Shown one piece after another: positions 31,969-42,723 of a DNA stretch of 64,000 bases; position 1 is the stretch's first letter, and each line of letters opens with the position of its first letter. Origin of the DNA: Phytophthora colocasiae (lineage: Eukaryota > Oomycota > Peronosporomycetes > Peronosporales > Peronosporaceae); the NCBI GenBank assembly GCA_018806915.1, contig JAGKQI010000096.1, forward strand, positions 1-64,000. The letters run 5' to 3'. The translations under genes and the position numbers were made by a program. The notes beneath the pieces were generated by a model. That model was given only the letters and a program-made list of their open reading frames with translations. It made no database searches and was not told the origin of the DNA.

Positions 31969-32970
31969 ATGCACCTTCCAAGCTTCTTTCTCTACCTCTC
32001 AGCACTGTTAGGCGTCGCTGCTCCGTTATCCCAAGTTGGTAGTACTCTACCAATTCTGTTCGCTGCCACCTCGACAAGCGATCCGGCGAAGGGTGTTTAC
32101 ACCTACAAATTCAATTCTACCGACGGATCGTTAACGCAATGGGGAGTCACACCGCTCACCTTCGCCTCGGGGGCGCTCAACCCGACCTACCTCCAGGAAT
32201 CTACCAAGAAGTACGACGGCAAACCCTTAATCTACGCACTCAACCGTGCAACTGGCGTCGGATACGTGTCGGCAATGACTCTGAATGCCAACGGAACACT
32301 TGATCTACTCAACTCGCAGGTAATGTTGGGCGGATCTCCAGCTCACATCACACTGAGCCCCAATGAGGATTTCGTCGCTGTTGCCAATTATGCTGGTAGT
32401 CTCTCGCTGTTTCCGCTCTACGAGAATGGCACAGTTGCTCCGGAGTCGCGAGACGGTCTTCTGCTCTCCTGGGTCCGGTCCTCGCCATTCCGTACTTAGC
32501 ACTAATGGAAACTACCTGTACGTCACGAATGAGATCTCGGTGTGTACAAGGTCAAGTCTCAGACGGCACTACTGGAAAGTCCGGCTATCCAGAACATCAC
32601 AACTCTACCTGAAAACTACACCACTGCGAGCACGGCAGCCGATATCCACTTGTCCAAGAACGGGAAATTCGTGTACGTGTCGAACCGAGGCCACAATTCG
32701 ATCGCTATCTACGCGATTAATGAGGCGGACGGCATGTTGAGTCCGTTGGGCTGGGAGAGCAGACGCGGTAGTACCCCACGTGACTTCACCGTCTATCAAG
32801 ACTGGCTTATCGTGGCGAACCAAGTGTCGGACGACATGTACGTGTTCCGGATCGACGAACAGACCGGACTATTATCGTACTCTGGCAACTCATATGTGAT
32901 CGATGGCGCTGTGTGTCTGTACGTGTCGGAGTATGCCATTTATCCAGTCGCTGCAGTGAGCTACACGTAG
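31969..32970 (+). pseudogene. secreted lactonase (6-phosphogluconolactonase-like beta propeller), broken
   Basis: The frame starts with a signal peptide (MHLPSFFLYLSALLGVAAPLS) and reads as a lactonase-type seven-bladed propeller: LNPTYLQ, GGSPAHITLSPNEDFVAVAN, then after about 32460 it shifts (GPRHSVLSTNGNYLYVTNE in another frame) and returns near 32540 to the first frame (DIHLSKNGKFVYVSNRGHNS, GSTPRDFTVY). The stretch that should hold the first HPHS-type motif is missing between the two shifts, so there is a deletion as well. The C-terminus after DGAVCLYV is an unrelated run. I call it a pseudogene; an assembly error is the alternative. It is divergent to LarC. Confidence 0.65.
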
Positions 32971-33355
32971 GATTGGTAGTAACTTCTCCGATAGTAAATA
33001 TCGGGAATACTACTATCGATTTTTTGTGGTATTTCGTAGACTTGCGACTCAAGTCCTACAAGGTTATGACTATTGCAGCTCTGAAGCAAACGAGTCTACG
33101 CATGGTCGCGTTTCTTAGACACAACAGTCTATTGATGAAACAGTGATGATCCCAGAGTAGTAGTCGTTGTAGTAATATTACTACAGATAATACTACGAAA
33201 AGTATGGGGAGGAGGCCAATAGTACTACAGATATACAATAGTACTACAGATATACATGTAGTACTACCAATCCCTGGTAAGTACGATCGACAAACTGTGC
33301 CCCAATACAAGTATACGTTCCTCCCTATACCTTCGCCTTCTGACCACAGACTACC
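32971..33355. other. intergenic with 19-bp tandem duplication
   Basis: AT-rich, no gene. Two perfect 19-bp units (AATAGTACTACAGATATAC) lie at 33218-33236 and 33237-33255, followed by a third partial GTAGTACTAC. It probably includes the left flank of the MULE element, though no terminal inverted repeat is evident. Confidence 0.5.
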
Positions 33356-35356
33356 ATGGAAGCGGACTCATCGCCCGAGCCCACGCTCTTCAAGGGCAAG
33401 CGCTTCCAAGACAGCAAGAGCGCATTCTACGCCGTCCAAGACTACGCACTCTACCACAACAAACAGGTCAAAGTGGCTCGGCGTGGAGGCAAACACCGTC
33501 GAATGGTGTGCGCTTCTACCGAGTCATGTCCGTTCTTCGTTCAACTCTACCTGCACAACTCCAAGACGGACCACACGTGGTACGTCTCCAGTGCCGACCT
33601 AACACACTCACCCGAGTGTACATCAACCGCTAAACCTACGCAGCGGCAATTGGTGGAGAGTCCGATCTTCCAACAAGCTCTAGCTGCATCACCCAATGGG
33701 ACGGCTACACAGCTATTACAGCAGCTCAAAGGTAGAACGAACCTACGTACGATCTACCGAGCCAAACAAATCATGAAGCAGGCACTACTTAGTCAAATAG
33801 GCAACTCGTTCCGGAAGATCCCGTCGTTACTACAAAGCTTTACCGAGTTGAACCCAGGGTCTTTGACGAAATACGAGGTTGGAGATCTACAAAGTAGAAC
33901 ACCAGGGGCCTTTTCAAGGGCTTTTCTGAGCTGTTATGCGTTCACGCAGTCCACAAGCTTCAACCAGCAGATCTACGGCTTCGAGGTAGTACCGTGCAAC
34001 AACAATGAAGCAAACTACCAAGGAGTACAACTATTCCTTTTGGGGAAAGATGGCAACATGCGTAATGTAACAATAGCGGTGGCGTGTTGCGATGCACCGT
34101 CAAGTGAGAACTACCGGTGGTTCTTCCGTTGCGTGGAAGAAAGTGGCGTGAACTTACGCTATTGCCCAGTATTGTGTGGTATTGACTCGGAGTTACTGGC
34201 GGTAGAACATGAATTGGGGTTGACTCTACGGTACTGCACGAGATACATTATCGAGCACGAGTTGGCACAAATTAGGACGTTCAACCGACACCACCACACA
34301 CTACTATGGGGATGACAGGGAGCGACAACCGAGATGGAGTACAATAACCGTCTCGAATGGATCGGTACTACGTGTGGACCGGCAGTGGAAAACTACATCC
34401 GACAATTCCCTATGGAGCGCTGGGTAGTAGCTGGAAATATCGACAAAGTAGCCATGTACGGGTGGCGAAGTCGGACATTCTACGAGACCCTAGAACAGGA
34501 GCAACAAGACGTTGCTGGAGCTGGCCAAGCGTTCAGTAATGGACTGGATATTGGAGGAAACGCAAGTAACGGAGCTAGTGCCGCAGTCGCTGCGATCGCT
34601 CCAACTAAATCTACTGGACCGACATGTGCTGGAACGACAGAACATGCGGTTTCAGCGGCTCATGGACTTGATCGGTACAAGGACATGCTACCGTTTGCGT
34701 TCTGCGAAGCTGTGATGGCGTCCTTTATGTCCGACGCGTTTGAGCGCAGTACACTGGCGGGGAAATGGCAGCAGCAGAACCGGAAAGTGACTCAAGGTGC
34801 ACAGGATCTCTATGACGTGCAGTGCAAACGCATTGGGGAGTACAAAGTAAGTCGTGCTTCAGAGACGGTGGCGTTCGTGACGAAGATGAACGGTGATCCA
34901 AGCCACCGCCGTCGTGTGGACTTGCAGGCGAGTACCTGCACGTGCGATTTCATTGTCCAGTACGCGATCCCTTGTCGACATTTGATTGCTGTGCTGCTGT
35001 TCTGCGAACAAATGGATTCCGTCATTGGTCGCTTTGCCCCTGGTTACCTAGTGGAGAACTACATCTTGGCATTTCGAGGGAAAACTGTGGAGTTACCACT
35101 GGAGTCAGCAGTGCGTGAAGATCTTGGTTGTGCCCCTCCTATGACTGTGCCAACCTCAGCCGGTACAAATGATGAAGATCTACCCCGCCCGGGACTTAAA
35201 CGTCCAGCACCTGGGACAGCTATTGATACTGGGAATGAAGCGGTTGCTGAAGCTGGACAAGGTCTGCCTCCACGTATCCGGTTGTGCAAGAAATGCCGGA
35301 CACCAGGACACAATTCTCGAAGTTGTGCAGGGGAAAACCGCCACCAAAGTATCTGA
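33356..35356 (+). pseudogene. MULE/FAR1-like transposase gene with one in-frame stop
   Basis: One frame runs the whole length, about 665 residues, interrupted only by a TGA at 34313-34315; the sequence on each side joins smoothly (HHHTLLWG stop QGATTEMEYNNRLEW). The N-terminus is a FAR1/WRKY-like zinc segment (FKGKRFQDSKSAFYAVQDYA). The transposase core follows (SENYRWFFRCVEESG, GIDSELLAVEHELG, CTRYIIEHE). A SWIM zinc finger C-T-C-D-x7-P-C-R-H lies at about 529-545 and a CCHC knuckle (CKKCRTPGHNSRSC) at the C-terminus. The first catalytic Asp, expected before the YGF strand, is not visible (VPCNNNE there). The element thus looks inactive on two counts; it may also be an old domesticated gene. 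Confidence 0.7.
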
Positions 35357-36947
35357 TTGAAGTGGTTTAAACAGATGGATGGTACATGTACTGCAAGTTT
35401 GTCTTCTCCGGTTGGTTTCGTGTTGAAACGGGAAGTTACACGGCGGAGATTAATCAACGGTAAAACGCTGGCGCGTATGTTTTGCTGTGGGGAAATGAAT
35501 GACAAAGCGCGTTGACACTGCCGGCTAATGTCGGCACCGAGGCACGTTTTCATTGCAGATTGCCAGCACGTGTTAAGATTTGCAGCAAAGGGCGAGCGAC
35601 ATAAAGCAAGCTCGAGGCGTGGTCTTCAACATGGGGAAAAAGTGCAAGCGCAAGTTGACATCCTCATCTCCGCGATTAATCCGTAGGCCTGGAAGCTGAA
35701 GCACGTTGTTCCGGCCTGCGTGTTTTGAGCCTTTTTCGAGTTGCCTTGCGTAAATGCAGCACAAACTGGATGAAAGCTGTAAAAGTTGCAGTCATCTAGG
35801 AGTACAGTCATCGCTCAGCAAGCCGGAGCAAAGGTGAGTGCTGCGACGAGCTTCGCATATCCATAGAAGGGGAGGGTAATCTTTGTCAAGAGTCAACGGG
35901 ATCGGATTAGTACTGGAGTCAGTGCGGCTTTTCAAGCTTGACTCGCTCGTGGTTGCACTTTTGCCCTGCACTCCCCCCTCGAGGAATAACACGCACGAAT
36001 TGAAAAAGTATGCAAACGTGCACTCACTTGGCAACCAGCTGGGACTAACTTGATGTGAATTGCTGTTACCTGCATCAAGGTGAGTAAATAGCTACAGCAG
36101 ACCAGTGTTGGTCATGTTTCACCCGCCAAGATCGTATTGAAAGAGCCGTTGCCGATGCAGTTTACTCGTGGCAACACTGTCTTTGCCAACAGTGTCGCAC
36201 GCACCTCTAGCGAGGTGCAGATGCGCATGATAACCGCGTGTACTCTCTATCACGCGCTCGACTGGAGAACGCGTACGTTCGTCCAGAACGCACCAAGAGA
36301 TTTTTACACCTTCGTCCGCTCAATCGCAAAAGCAATCGGCCTTCCTACCCGCCAACGCCACCAACGCCGCAGAAACGTACAGCATGCAACGCGACGTGCG
36401 TGAATCCCATCTCTCAGCCACCTTCGAATATGGGCAGACGTTGCAGGAAGCGTTGCACGGCGCCTTATCTTCGAGATTTGCACCTCTTTCTTCGAGAAAA
36501 CTCTGAAAGCACCGCATGGACCCCAGCTCTACACGAACAACACTGACAAACAGCACACCAAGGGTGAATCTTACTCCCCAGTCCACTTGTGGACATTATC
36601 TTTTTAGCTAGACGACGACGACGATGTCCATCAGAGTGAGTGAAGGTCTCGTCCAGCGAAAAAACGAATCAGATCGCGTCAGTAGGGAGATTAACCAATC
36701 AGAATCGAGTGGCCCATCACGTTGCCCTTTTGGATCTCGCACGTGCGCTTCGCATACTTTGCATTGAAGTGGCGCAGCCATCACCATTTCCCCCCATCGA
36801 ACGCCTATCCAGAGCCTTCGCTTTAGTAATCCTTCGTTGATGTTGACCATTTCCAAATTGGCACTCGAAGCCTCACATCACTTTTCTCCCAACACCCTCC
36901 GACTGACTGACAACACGGGACCGTCACCGTACCTCCTACACAAAACA
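35357..36947. other. 1.6 kb intergenic, no gene supported
   Basis: Short frames (for example 36137-36403) are Arg/Thr-rich and lack any conserved motif. The 3' part must contain the promoter and leader of the ATPase gene; a pyrimidine-rich stretch (TCACTTTTCTCCCAACACC) near 36880 resembles oomycete initiator-type sequence, but lies inside a possible longer N-terminus. Confidence 0.4.
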
Positions 36948-39900
36948 ATGTCCGGTTATGAGAGTGGGGCATCTTTACCTTCACGTTCAATGGACAATGG
37001 CAGCTACACACGCCTAGAGACGCCCCGTGGTGCATCCTCCCGCTCGTTCGAACTACCAGTGAACCACGTGATGGATATCTCTTCAGGAGCTCGTTCCTTC
37101 TCCGCTGCTGATTTGTATCATGTTGATGCGAAAATGGCAACCAACACGAACTCCAGTATGGTCGGACCCAATACACCTCGACCGGATCACCGATCTCGAT
37201 TCCTAAGCGACAATGAGCTTCTACTGGCCGCCAACCCCGTACCTACACGCGAGTCGTTCGCAACACTCAATGAGACGGACGAGAAGACGTGGCATCAGCG
37301 TTCTACCGAGCTCATTTCAAAGATGCTCAACACAAACCTTGAACGCGGACTCAACGGTATGGACGTAGAACGCCGGATACTACGTTACGGGTACAACGCA
37401 CTCGAGGAAGAAGCTCAAACGCCTGTGGTTGTGATCTTCCTACTACAGTTCTACAACCTCATCATCGCGATGCTTTTAATCGCTGCTTTGGCGTCTCTAG
37501 CTCTGCAAGAATGGGTAGAAGGCATCGCTATCCTTATTATCGTCACGATGAACGCCGGTGTCGCCACATACCAAGAACATTCCGCTAGTAACGCCTTAGC
37601 TGCGCTCGCGAGTCTGTCCAGTCCCCAGTCGCTTGTCATTCGTGACGGGATGCAGCAGGTTGTCGACAGTAAACAACTCGTCCCAGGTGACATCGTGATC
37701 CTCGTCACGGGTGACGTCGTCCCCGCCGACATCCGGTTGTTCACTAGTGTGGACTTAAAATGCAACGAGATGCTGCTCACGGGTGAGTCGGAAGATGTGG
37801 CCAAGAAATACAACGCACCGACCCACGTCGCACCCGGGAAAACGGCCAAACTGACGGCGAGTAACATGGTGTTCTCGTCCACAACGATTACGGCTGGAAA
37901 TGCCCGTGGAATCGTAGTGGAAACCGGTATGAACACCCGTGTGGGGTCTATTGCCGCTCTACTACAGGAACAGAGCGGTTCTCCGGACGCTCAAGAGAGT
38001 AAGAAGTGGATCCGCAACCCCATTAGCGATTGCATTGCCAAGCACCGCCCGAAACTCACACCTTTGCAGAGAGTTCTACACGGACTGGGGTTCTTGATGG
38101 GGTTAATTGCGATCAGTGTGGCTGTGCTCGTCTTCATCGTCGGAATGATCCGGAACACGGAAGACCCGCGTCATCCTTCTCGACCGGTGTGGTTGAATGT
38201 ATTGATGGCTGCTGTGTCTATCGTCGTGAGTGCTGTACCGGAAGGTTTACCTATGGTAGTGACGATCTGTTTGTCCTCTGGTACTGCCGAGATGATCCGG
38301 AAGAATGTGCTAGTGCGTAAACTGGCAGCAGTCGAGACTCTCGGTGCTGCGTCGGTCATTTGTACGGATAAAACTGGCACGTTGACAGAGGGAAAGATGA
38401 CTGCTGTAAAGCTCTGGGGCGATTTCCAAGAGTACACGATCACCGGGAAGGGATTTACGCCTGAAGGTTCAATTCTATCGGCGGACGGTGCCAGCCAAGC
38501 CGAACCGGAAGCTGGTAACATTCAACTTCGTGCTACGTTGATGGCGTCCGTGCTGTGCAGTAACACGCAGTTGAAGCAAGTGGAAGGAGAAGACGGAGAG
38601 AGTTCGCGCTGGATGCCGTTCGGGAATTCGTCCGAGGCGCCACTGATCGTTGCTGCAGCTAAAGCTGGGATCTGGGAGGACAATCTATTGGACGACTACC
38701 CTCGGCTTGTTGAAGTGCCGTTCAGTTCTTCCCGTAAGATGATGATCACAGTCAACGCGGTTCCAGTCTTGAACGGCACCGCAATGTTCGACACGTTGTC
38801 GTTGCCAGGTGACAAGCCGCCGAAGCTCGTTGCGAACGTCAAGGGAGCACCCAACTACATTCTACGGAACTGCACGCAGTACTGCCGGAAAGACGGCAAA
38901 TTCGAAACATTGACTACCGTCCAGCGTAACGAGATCTCCGAGGCAGTGGACGCTTTGTCTTCTCAAGCTCTACGTGTTCTCGCTGTGGCTATTCAACCGA
39001 TGCACGAACTGCCGTACCCTAAGGACTGTGACGACGTTGACGAGAAGTTCGCAGCTCTGTCAAAGCCGCTGGTTTTCCTCGGTTTAGTGGCATCAATTGA
39101 CCCTGAACGGGACGGCGTTCGTGACGCTATTGCAACGGCACGTGGCGCGTCTATCCGTACGGTGATGATCACGGGTGACTACCTCGCTACTGCGGTCGCT
39201 ATCGCCAGGAACATCGACTTGCTGCAAGTTGGCGCGGACCCAGAGGCTCAAGCTACCGACTGCACACAGCTTCGTCCGAACGACGTATACCTGCCCCCTG
39301 CCGATATCGACGAGATCACGTCACGTACGCTCGTGTTCGCGCGTGCTAAACCTGAAGACAAGATCGAGATCGTGAAATCACTTCAGCGTCAAGGTCTGAT
39401 CGCTGCAATGACTGGTGATGGAGTGAACGACGCACCAGCGCTGAAGGAGTCGGATATCGGCGTGGCAATGGGCATCTCCGGCACGGAAGTGGCTAAGGGA
39501 GCGTCCGACATGATCCTGACTGATGACAACTTCTGCAGCATCGTCTCCGCTGTGGAAAAGGGCCGTGTGATCTACGCCAACATCCAGAAGTTCGTCATGT
39601 TCTTGCTATCGACCAACATTGGTGAGATCCTGCTCATCTTCTTGTCGGTGGCTGGAGGATTCCCACTCCCGTTGGAAGCTCTACACATTCTACTGCTCAA
39701 CCTGTTCACGGACGGTATGCCGGCTGTTGCCTTGAGCTTGGAGAAGGGCGACCCGCACATCATGAACGACAAACCTCGACACAAACATTCTTCTCTCATC
39801 CTGGGACGACTATGGCTGCTAGTGCTGTTTAACGCCTTCTTGCTCTTAGCAGGAGCCACGACCACGTTCTTGCTGGGACTTTATTGGAATTTCGGAGAGC

Positions 39901-40550
39901 TCTTGACGGACGACATCTACAATGCCGGTGGAGGTTCTGACGGAACTGATTATTCGTCCGTGACGTGCAAGCGCTGGGAAGGAATGAACGATGGTTGGAG
40001 GACGTACGGCAACTGCGCCGCGCAGTACACGGACGGATCGTACATCTTCGGGGACGAAGTGGCTGGAATGAATGCGTTCTCGAACTCGACTGTGTACTGT
40101 GAAGGAGGTGAATACGAATGTATCTCGGCTGGCCTGGGTCGCACGCAAACGATGGTGTTCTTGGGCTTGGCCTTCACGGAGGTACTACGAGCCTACACGG
40201 TGCGTCACTTCACGGAGCCCGTGTTTACCCGCATGCTGTCGAACGGATACATGCAATTGGCGGCGTGCATGTCGTTGATTCTTACGGTGCTGGTGACCAA
40301 CGTTCCGGTTATTATGGACGACATCTTCGGCTTCGAGTACATCTCGTGGTACCAGTGGCTAGTGGTTGGAGCTGTCGCGTTCAACAGCGCGTTCTGGGGT
40401 GAAGTCCTCAAGGCAATTCTGCGGCGACACGACCGTGCGCAGGCTCGCTGGGACCATATGAAGGCTGGTTTTGAGGAAATCTTGCTTGAGATCCGACACG
40501 TGCGCCATCATGTTGAGCGACTTGAAGCTGGTGGACTCAAGCGTGAGTAA
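36948..40550 (+). CDS. P2-type cation-transporting ATPase
   Basis: The product is 1200 aa from the ATG at 36948 (MSGYESG); an in-frame ATG at 36837 would add 37 poorly conserved residues. A 100-residue disordered N-terminus precedes a cation-ATPase N-domain. Motifs in order are LLTGESEDVAKKY (actuator), SAVPEGLPMVVTI (M4 ion-binding), ICTDKTGTLTEGKM (phosphorylated Asp), VKGAPNYILRNC (nucleotide binding), TGDGVNDAPALKESDIGVAM (hinge), and LLLNLFTDGMPAVALSLEKGD (M6). Ten membrane helices fit. M4 and M6 resemble Ca2+/Mn2+ pumps of the SERCA/SPCA kind, yet the overall sequence is not clearly either and a Na+ exporter of fungal type is possible. The lumenal/extracellular M7-M8 loop is long and Cys-rich (SSVTCKRWEGMNDGWRTYGN), which is unusual. 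Confidence 0.85.
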   Translation: MSGYESGASLPSRSMDNGSYTRLETPRGASSRSFELPVNHVMDISSGARSFSAADLYHVDAKMATNTNSSMVGPNTPRPDHRSRFLSDNELLLAANPVPTRESFATLNETDEKTWHQRSTELISKMLNTNLERGLNGMDVERRILRYGYNALEEEAQTPVVVIFLLQFYNLIIAMLLIAALASLALQEWVEGIAILIIVTMNAGVATYQEHSASNALAALASLSSPQSLVIRDGMQQVVDSKQLVPGDIVILVTGDVVPADIRLFTSVDLKCNEMLLTGESEDVAKKYNAPTHVAPGKTAKLTASNMVFSSTTITAGNARGIVVETGMNTRVGSIAALLQEQSGSPDAQESKKWIRNPISDCIAKHRPKLTPLQRVLHGLGFLMGLIAISVAVLVFIVGMIRNTEDPRHPSRPVWLNVLMAAVSIVVSAVPEGLPMVVTICLSSGTAEMIRKNVLVRKLAAVETLGAASVICTDKTGTLTEGKMTAVKLWGDFQEYTITGKGFTPEGSILSADGASQAEPEAGNIQLRATLMASVLCSNTQLKQVEGEDGESSRWMPFGNSSEAPLIVAAAKAGIWEDNLLDDYPRLVEVPFSSSRKMMITVNAVPVLNGTAMFDTLSLPGDKPPKLVANVKGAPNYILRNCTQYCRKDGKFETLTTVQRNEISEAVDALSSQALRVLAVAIQPMHELPYPKDCDDVDEKFAALSKPLVFLGLVASIDPERDGVRDAIATARGASIRTVMITGDYLATAVAIARNIDLLQVGADPEAQATDCTQLRPNDVYLPPADIDEITSRTLVFARAKPEDKIEIVKSLQRQGLIAAMTGDGVNDAPALKESDIGVAMGISGTEVAKGASDMILTDDNFCSIVSAVEKGRVIYANIQKFVMFLLSTNIGEILLIFLSVAGGFPLPLEALHILLLNLFTDGMPAVALSLEKGDPHIMNDKPRHKHSSLILGRLWLLVLFNAFLLLAGATTTFLLGLYWNFGELLTDDIYNAGGGSDGTDYSSVTCKRWEGMNDGWRTYGNCAAQYTDGSYIFGDEVAGMNAFSNSTVYCEGGEYECISAGLGRTQTMVFLGLAFTEVLRAYTVRHFTEPVFTRMLSNGYMQLAACMSLILTVLVTNVPVIMDDIFGFEYISWYQWLVVGAVAFNSAFWGEVLKAILRRHDRAQARWDHMKAGFEEILLEIRHVRHHVERLEAGGLKRE

Positions 40551-41049
40551 GACTGACGAAGGCAGGTCCGTTGTGTGTCCAAGGAGTTGGCAGTGAACTT
40601 TTGCGTCTTTTAAGGAATTTATAAACATTGTTAAGAAGCTTCTTCACACTACGTTCTTCTTGGCGTGATATTCTTGCGGTGTACTGAATCAAATCACCGA
40701 GTTTCATCTCGGAAGTTGTCAGCCTTGTGGCGACGAGGTTCTCCATTTCCAGCCGCTGCACTCATCGATGTTGAGTCAGCAGGTGGAAAACATTGAATTC
40801 GAGAAGGAACAAGCGAGTTGTCGTCGGCCGGAGCTGCGGAAGACTTGAGCCTGATGCTGCACAAGAAAAGTTTGATCGGCTCGGAGCACAACGCGACAGC
40901 TTCGCCTGCATTCGCGCTGTCCGCACGCCCCGTTCACGGACACCGTGTGGCGGGTGTGGCATGTGTCGGTCCGTATTCGACCGTAGAGGAGTTCATTTGG
41001 TAAACGCTCGTGCCTCGTACAAGTCCACCGTCTTCTACGCCGAAACAAA
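40551..41049. other. intergenic, ATPase / polysaccharide lyase
   Basis: About 500 bp. Frames on both strands are Arg/Ser-rich and unconvincing. It should hold the former promoter of the lyase. Confidence 0.4.
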
Positions 41050-42653
41050 ATGCTTTCTTGCCGTCTCCTAACTGTGTTGGCAGCCGCTTCTTTGATCTCG
41101 ACGGGCTCCGCTGCCACGGACTTCGGCTAACACTACGAGCTCCGACAAGTATGTCATCAGTACAGGAGCAGGTCTGACGATCTCCATGAGGCAGTCCACG
41201 TGCGACATCGTCTCGATCAACTACAACGGTAAGGAGCTGCAGTACAAGTCTATGGGCACGCACGTCAACTCTGGCCTCGGTTCGGGAACGACATCCAAGA
41301 TTGAAGCGCTGAACGACGACAAGAAGACTGTTCATGTGAACTGTAAGAAGACTGGTTTGGAGCAGAACTACTTCTTCCGTCCGAACGAAAACTCGATCTA
41401 CATGGGAACCTACCACTCGAACGACCTTGTACTACCCGAACTCCGCTTCCTCGCTCGTCTTGACAAGACCGTTGTCAACCAGGGTATCCTCGAAGCTACC
41501 ATTGAGTCCGGTATGACTGCTATTGAAGCGGAAGATGTCATGCAGGACAGCGAAGGTATCGGCTGTTCCCTTCATGGACGACGACGTTCACGGTGTCAAC
41601 AGTACGGCTGCTGGTGTGTATTTCGTCATCTCCGATCACGGGTACGAGACGTCCAGCGGTGGTCCGTTCTTCCGTGACATCAACAACAAGTTCGACGTCT
41701 CGAACGAGCTTACGTTCTACATGAACTCGGACCACACGCGTATCGAAGACTACCGTTACGGTTTCCACGGTCCGTACGCTCTTTCCTTCACCAGTGGTGC
41801 CGCCCCGGACGCTTCTTCTCTGGACTTCACCTTCTTCCAGGACCAGGACCTCACGGGTTTCGTCCCGGACGCCAAGCGTGGCGAGATCGCTGGCACTATC
41901 ACCGATGCGAACGACGTGTTGGGCGACTCGGACGTGGTTGTCGGCTTCTCGAACGCCGACGCCCAGTACTGGGTGAAGGTCGCGGCCGGTTCCAAGACGT
42001 TCACGTCGCCCAAGATGAAGCCGGGCACTTACAAGGCCACTGTCTACAAGAAGCAACTTGCAGTCGGCACGGCGTCGGTCACTGTGACTGAAGGCGAATC
42101 GTCCAAGCAGAGCATTGACGTGACGTACGAACTGGTCAAGGACCCCATTTGGCGTATTGGCGAGTGGGACGGCACCCCCGACGGCTTCCTGAACGCCGAC
42201 AAGATCCAAAAAATGCACCCGGCCGATGTGCGCATGGCTGCGTGGGAGCCGATCACGTTTGCAGCAGGTTCGGACGACAACAGCAAGTTCCCCATGGCTC
42301 AGTTCCGTGCCGCGAACGACGGTATCAAGATCACATTCGATCTGACGGACGCGCAGGCTTCGGAGACCAGGACGTTGAAGATCGGTTTGACGCTTGCGCA
42401 GGCCAGTGCGCGCTCCAGCGTCACTGTGAACGACTGGACGGCTGAGGTCCCCGCTTCGGTGGCTGTGAAAACGCGTGGCGTGACCCGCGGCGTGACCCTG
42501 GGTAACTACAAGCTGTACGAGTACCCAATCCCGTCTTCCGCGCTTCAGTCGGGCTCGAACACTATCACGTTGTCGGTGGCGAGTGGTGCGAGTGATCCGG
42601 CTCAGAAGTTCCTGTCTTCCTCGGTCGTCTTCGACGCTCTTGAGCTGGTTTAG
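41050..42653 (+). pseudogene. rhamnogalacturonan lyase (polysaccharide lyase family 4), frameshifted
   Basis: Three frames in series encode one protein. The first (41050) is a signal peptide (MLSCRLLTVLAAASLISTGSAA) ending at a stop at 41128. The second (about 41129-41560) continues with the PL4 pattern KYVISTGAGLTISM and CDIVSINYNGKELQY. The third (to 42653) resumes at PFMDDDVHGV with SSGGPFFRDINN, YMNSDHT and YGFHGPYAL, then a fibronectin-like domain (GTYKATVYKKQLAVG) and a C-terminal carbohydrate-binding-like domain (WRIGEWDGTPDGFLNAD...). Thus all three PL4 domains are present, broken by two frameshifts, the second with a loss of a few codons. The enzyme would cut pectin side regions in plant cell walls. 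No splice sites explain the shifts. Confidence 0.75.
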
Positions 42654-42723
42654 AGAGAGATCCTAAAACACAAGTAGATCTATGTGTGACCTTTACAAGA
42701 TGACGTGCATTGACCAATTCCAC

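Noticed and set aside
34270..34330. Short intron to explain the TGA in the MULE gene
   Set aside because: The only GT...CAG pair around the stop is about 40 nt, shorter than any intron in the window, and has a poor donor.
35059..36856. Several frames of 60-160 codons on both strands
   Set aside because: They are shadows of the transposase gene or Arg/Ser/Thr-rich frames without motif, start context or splice continuity.
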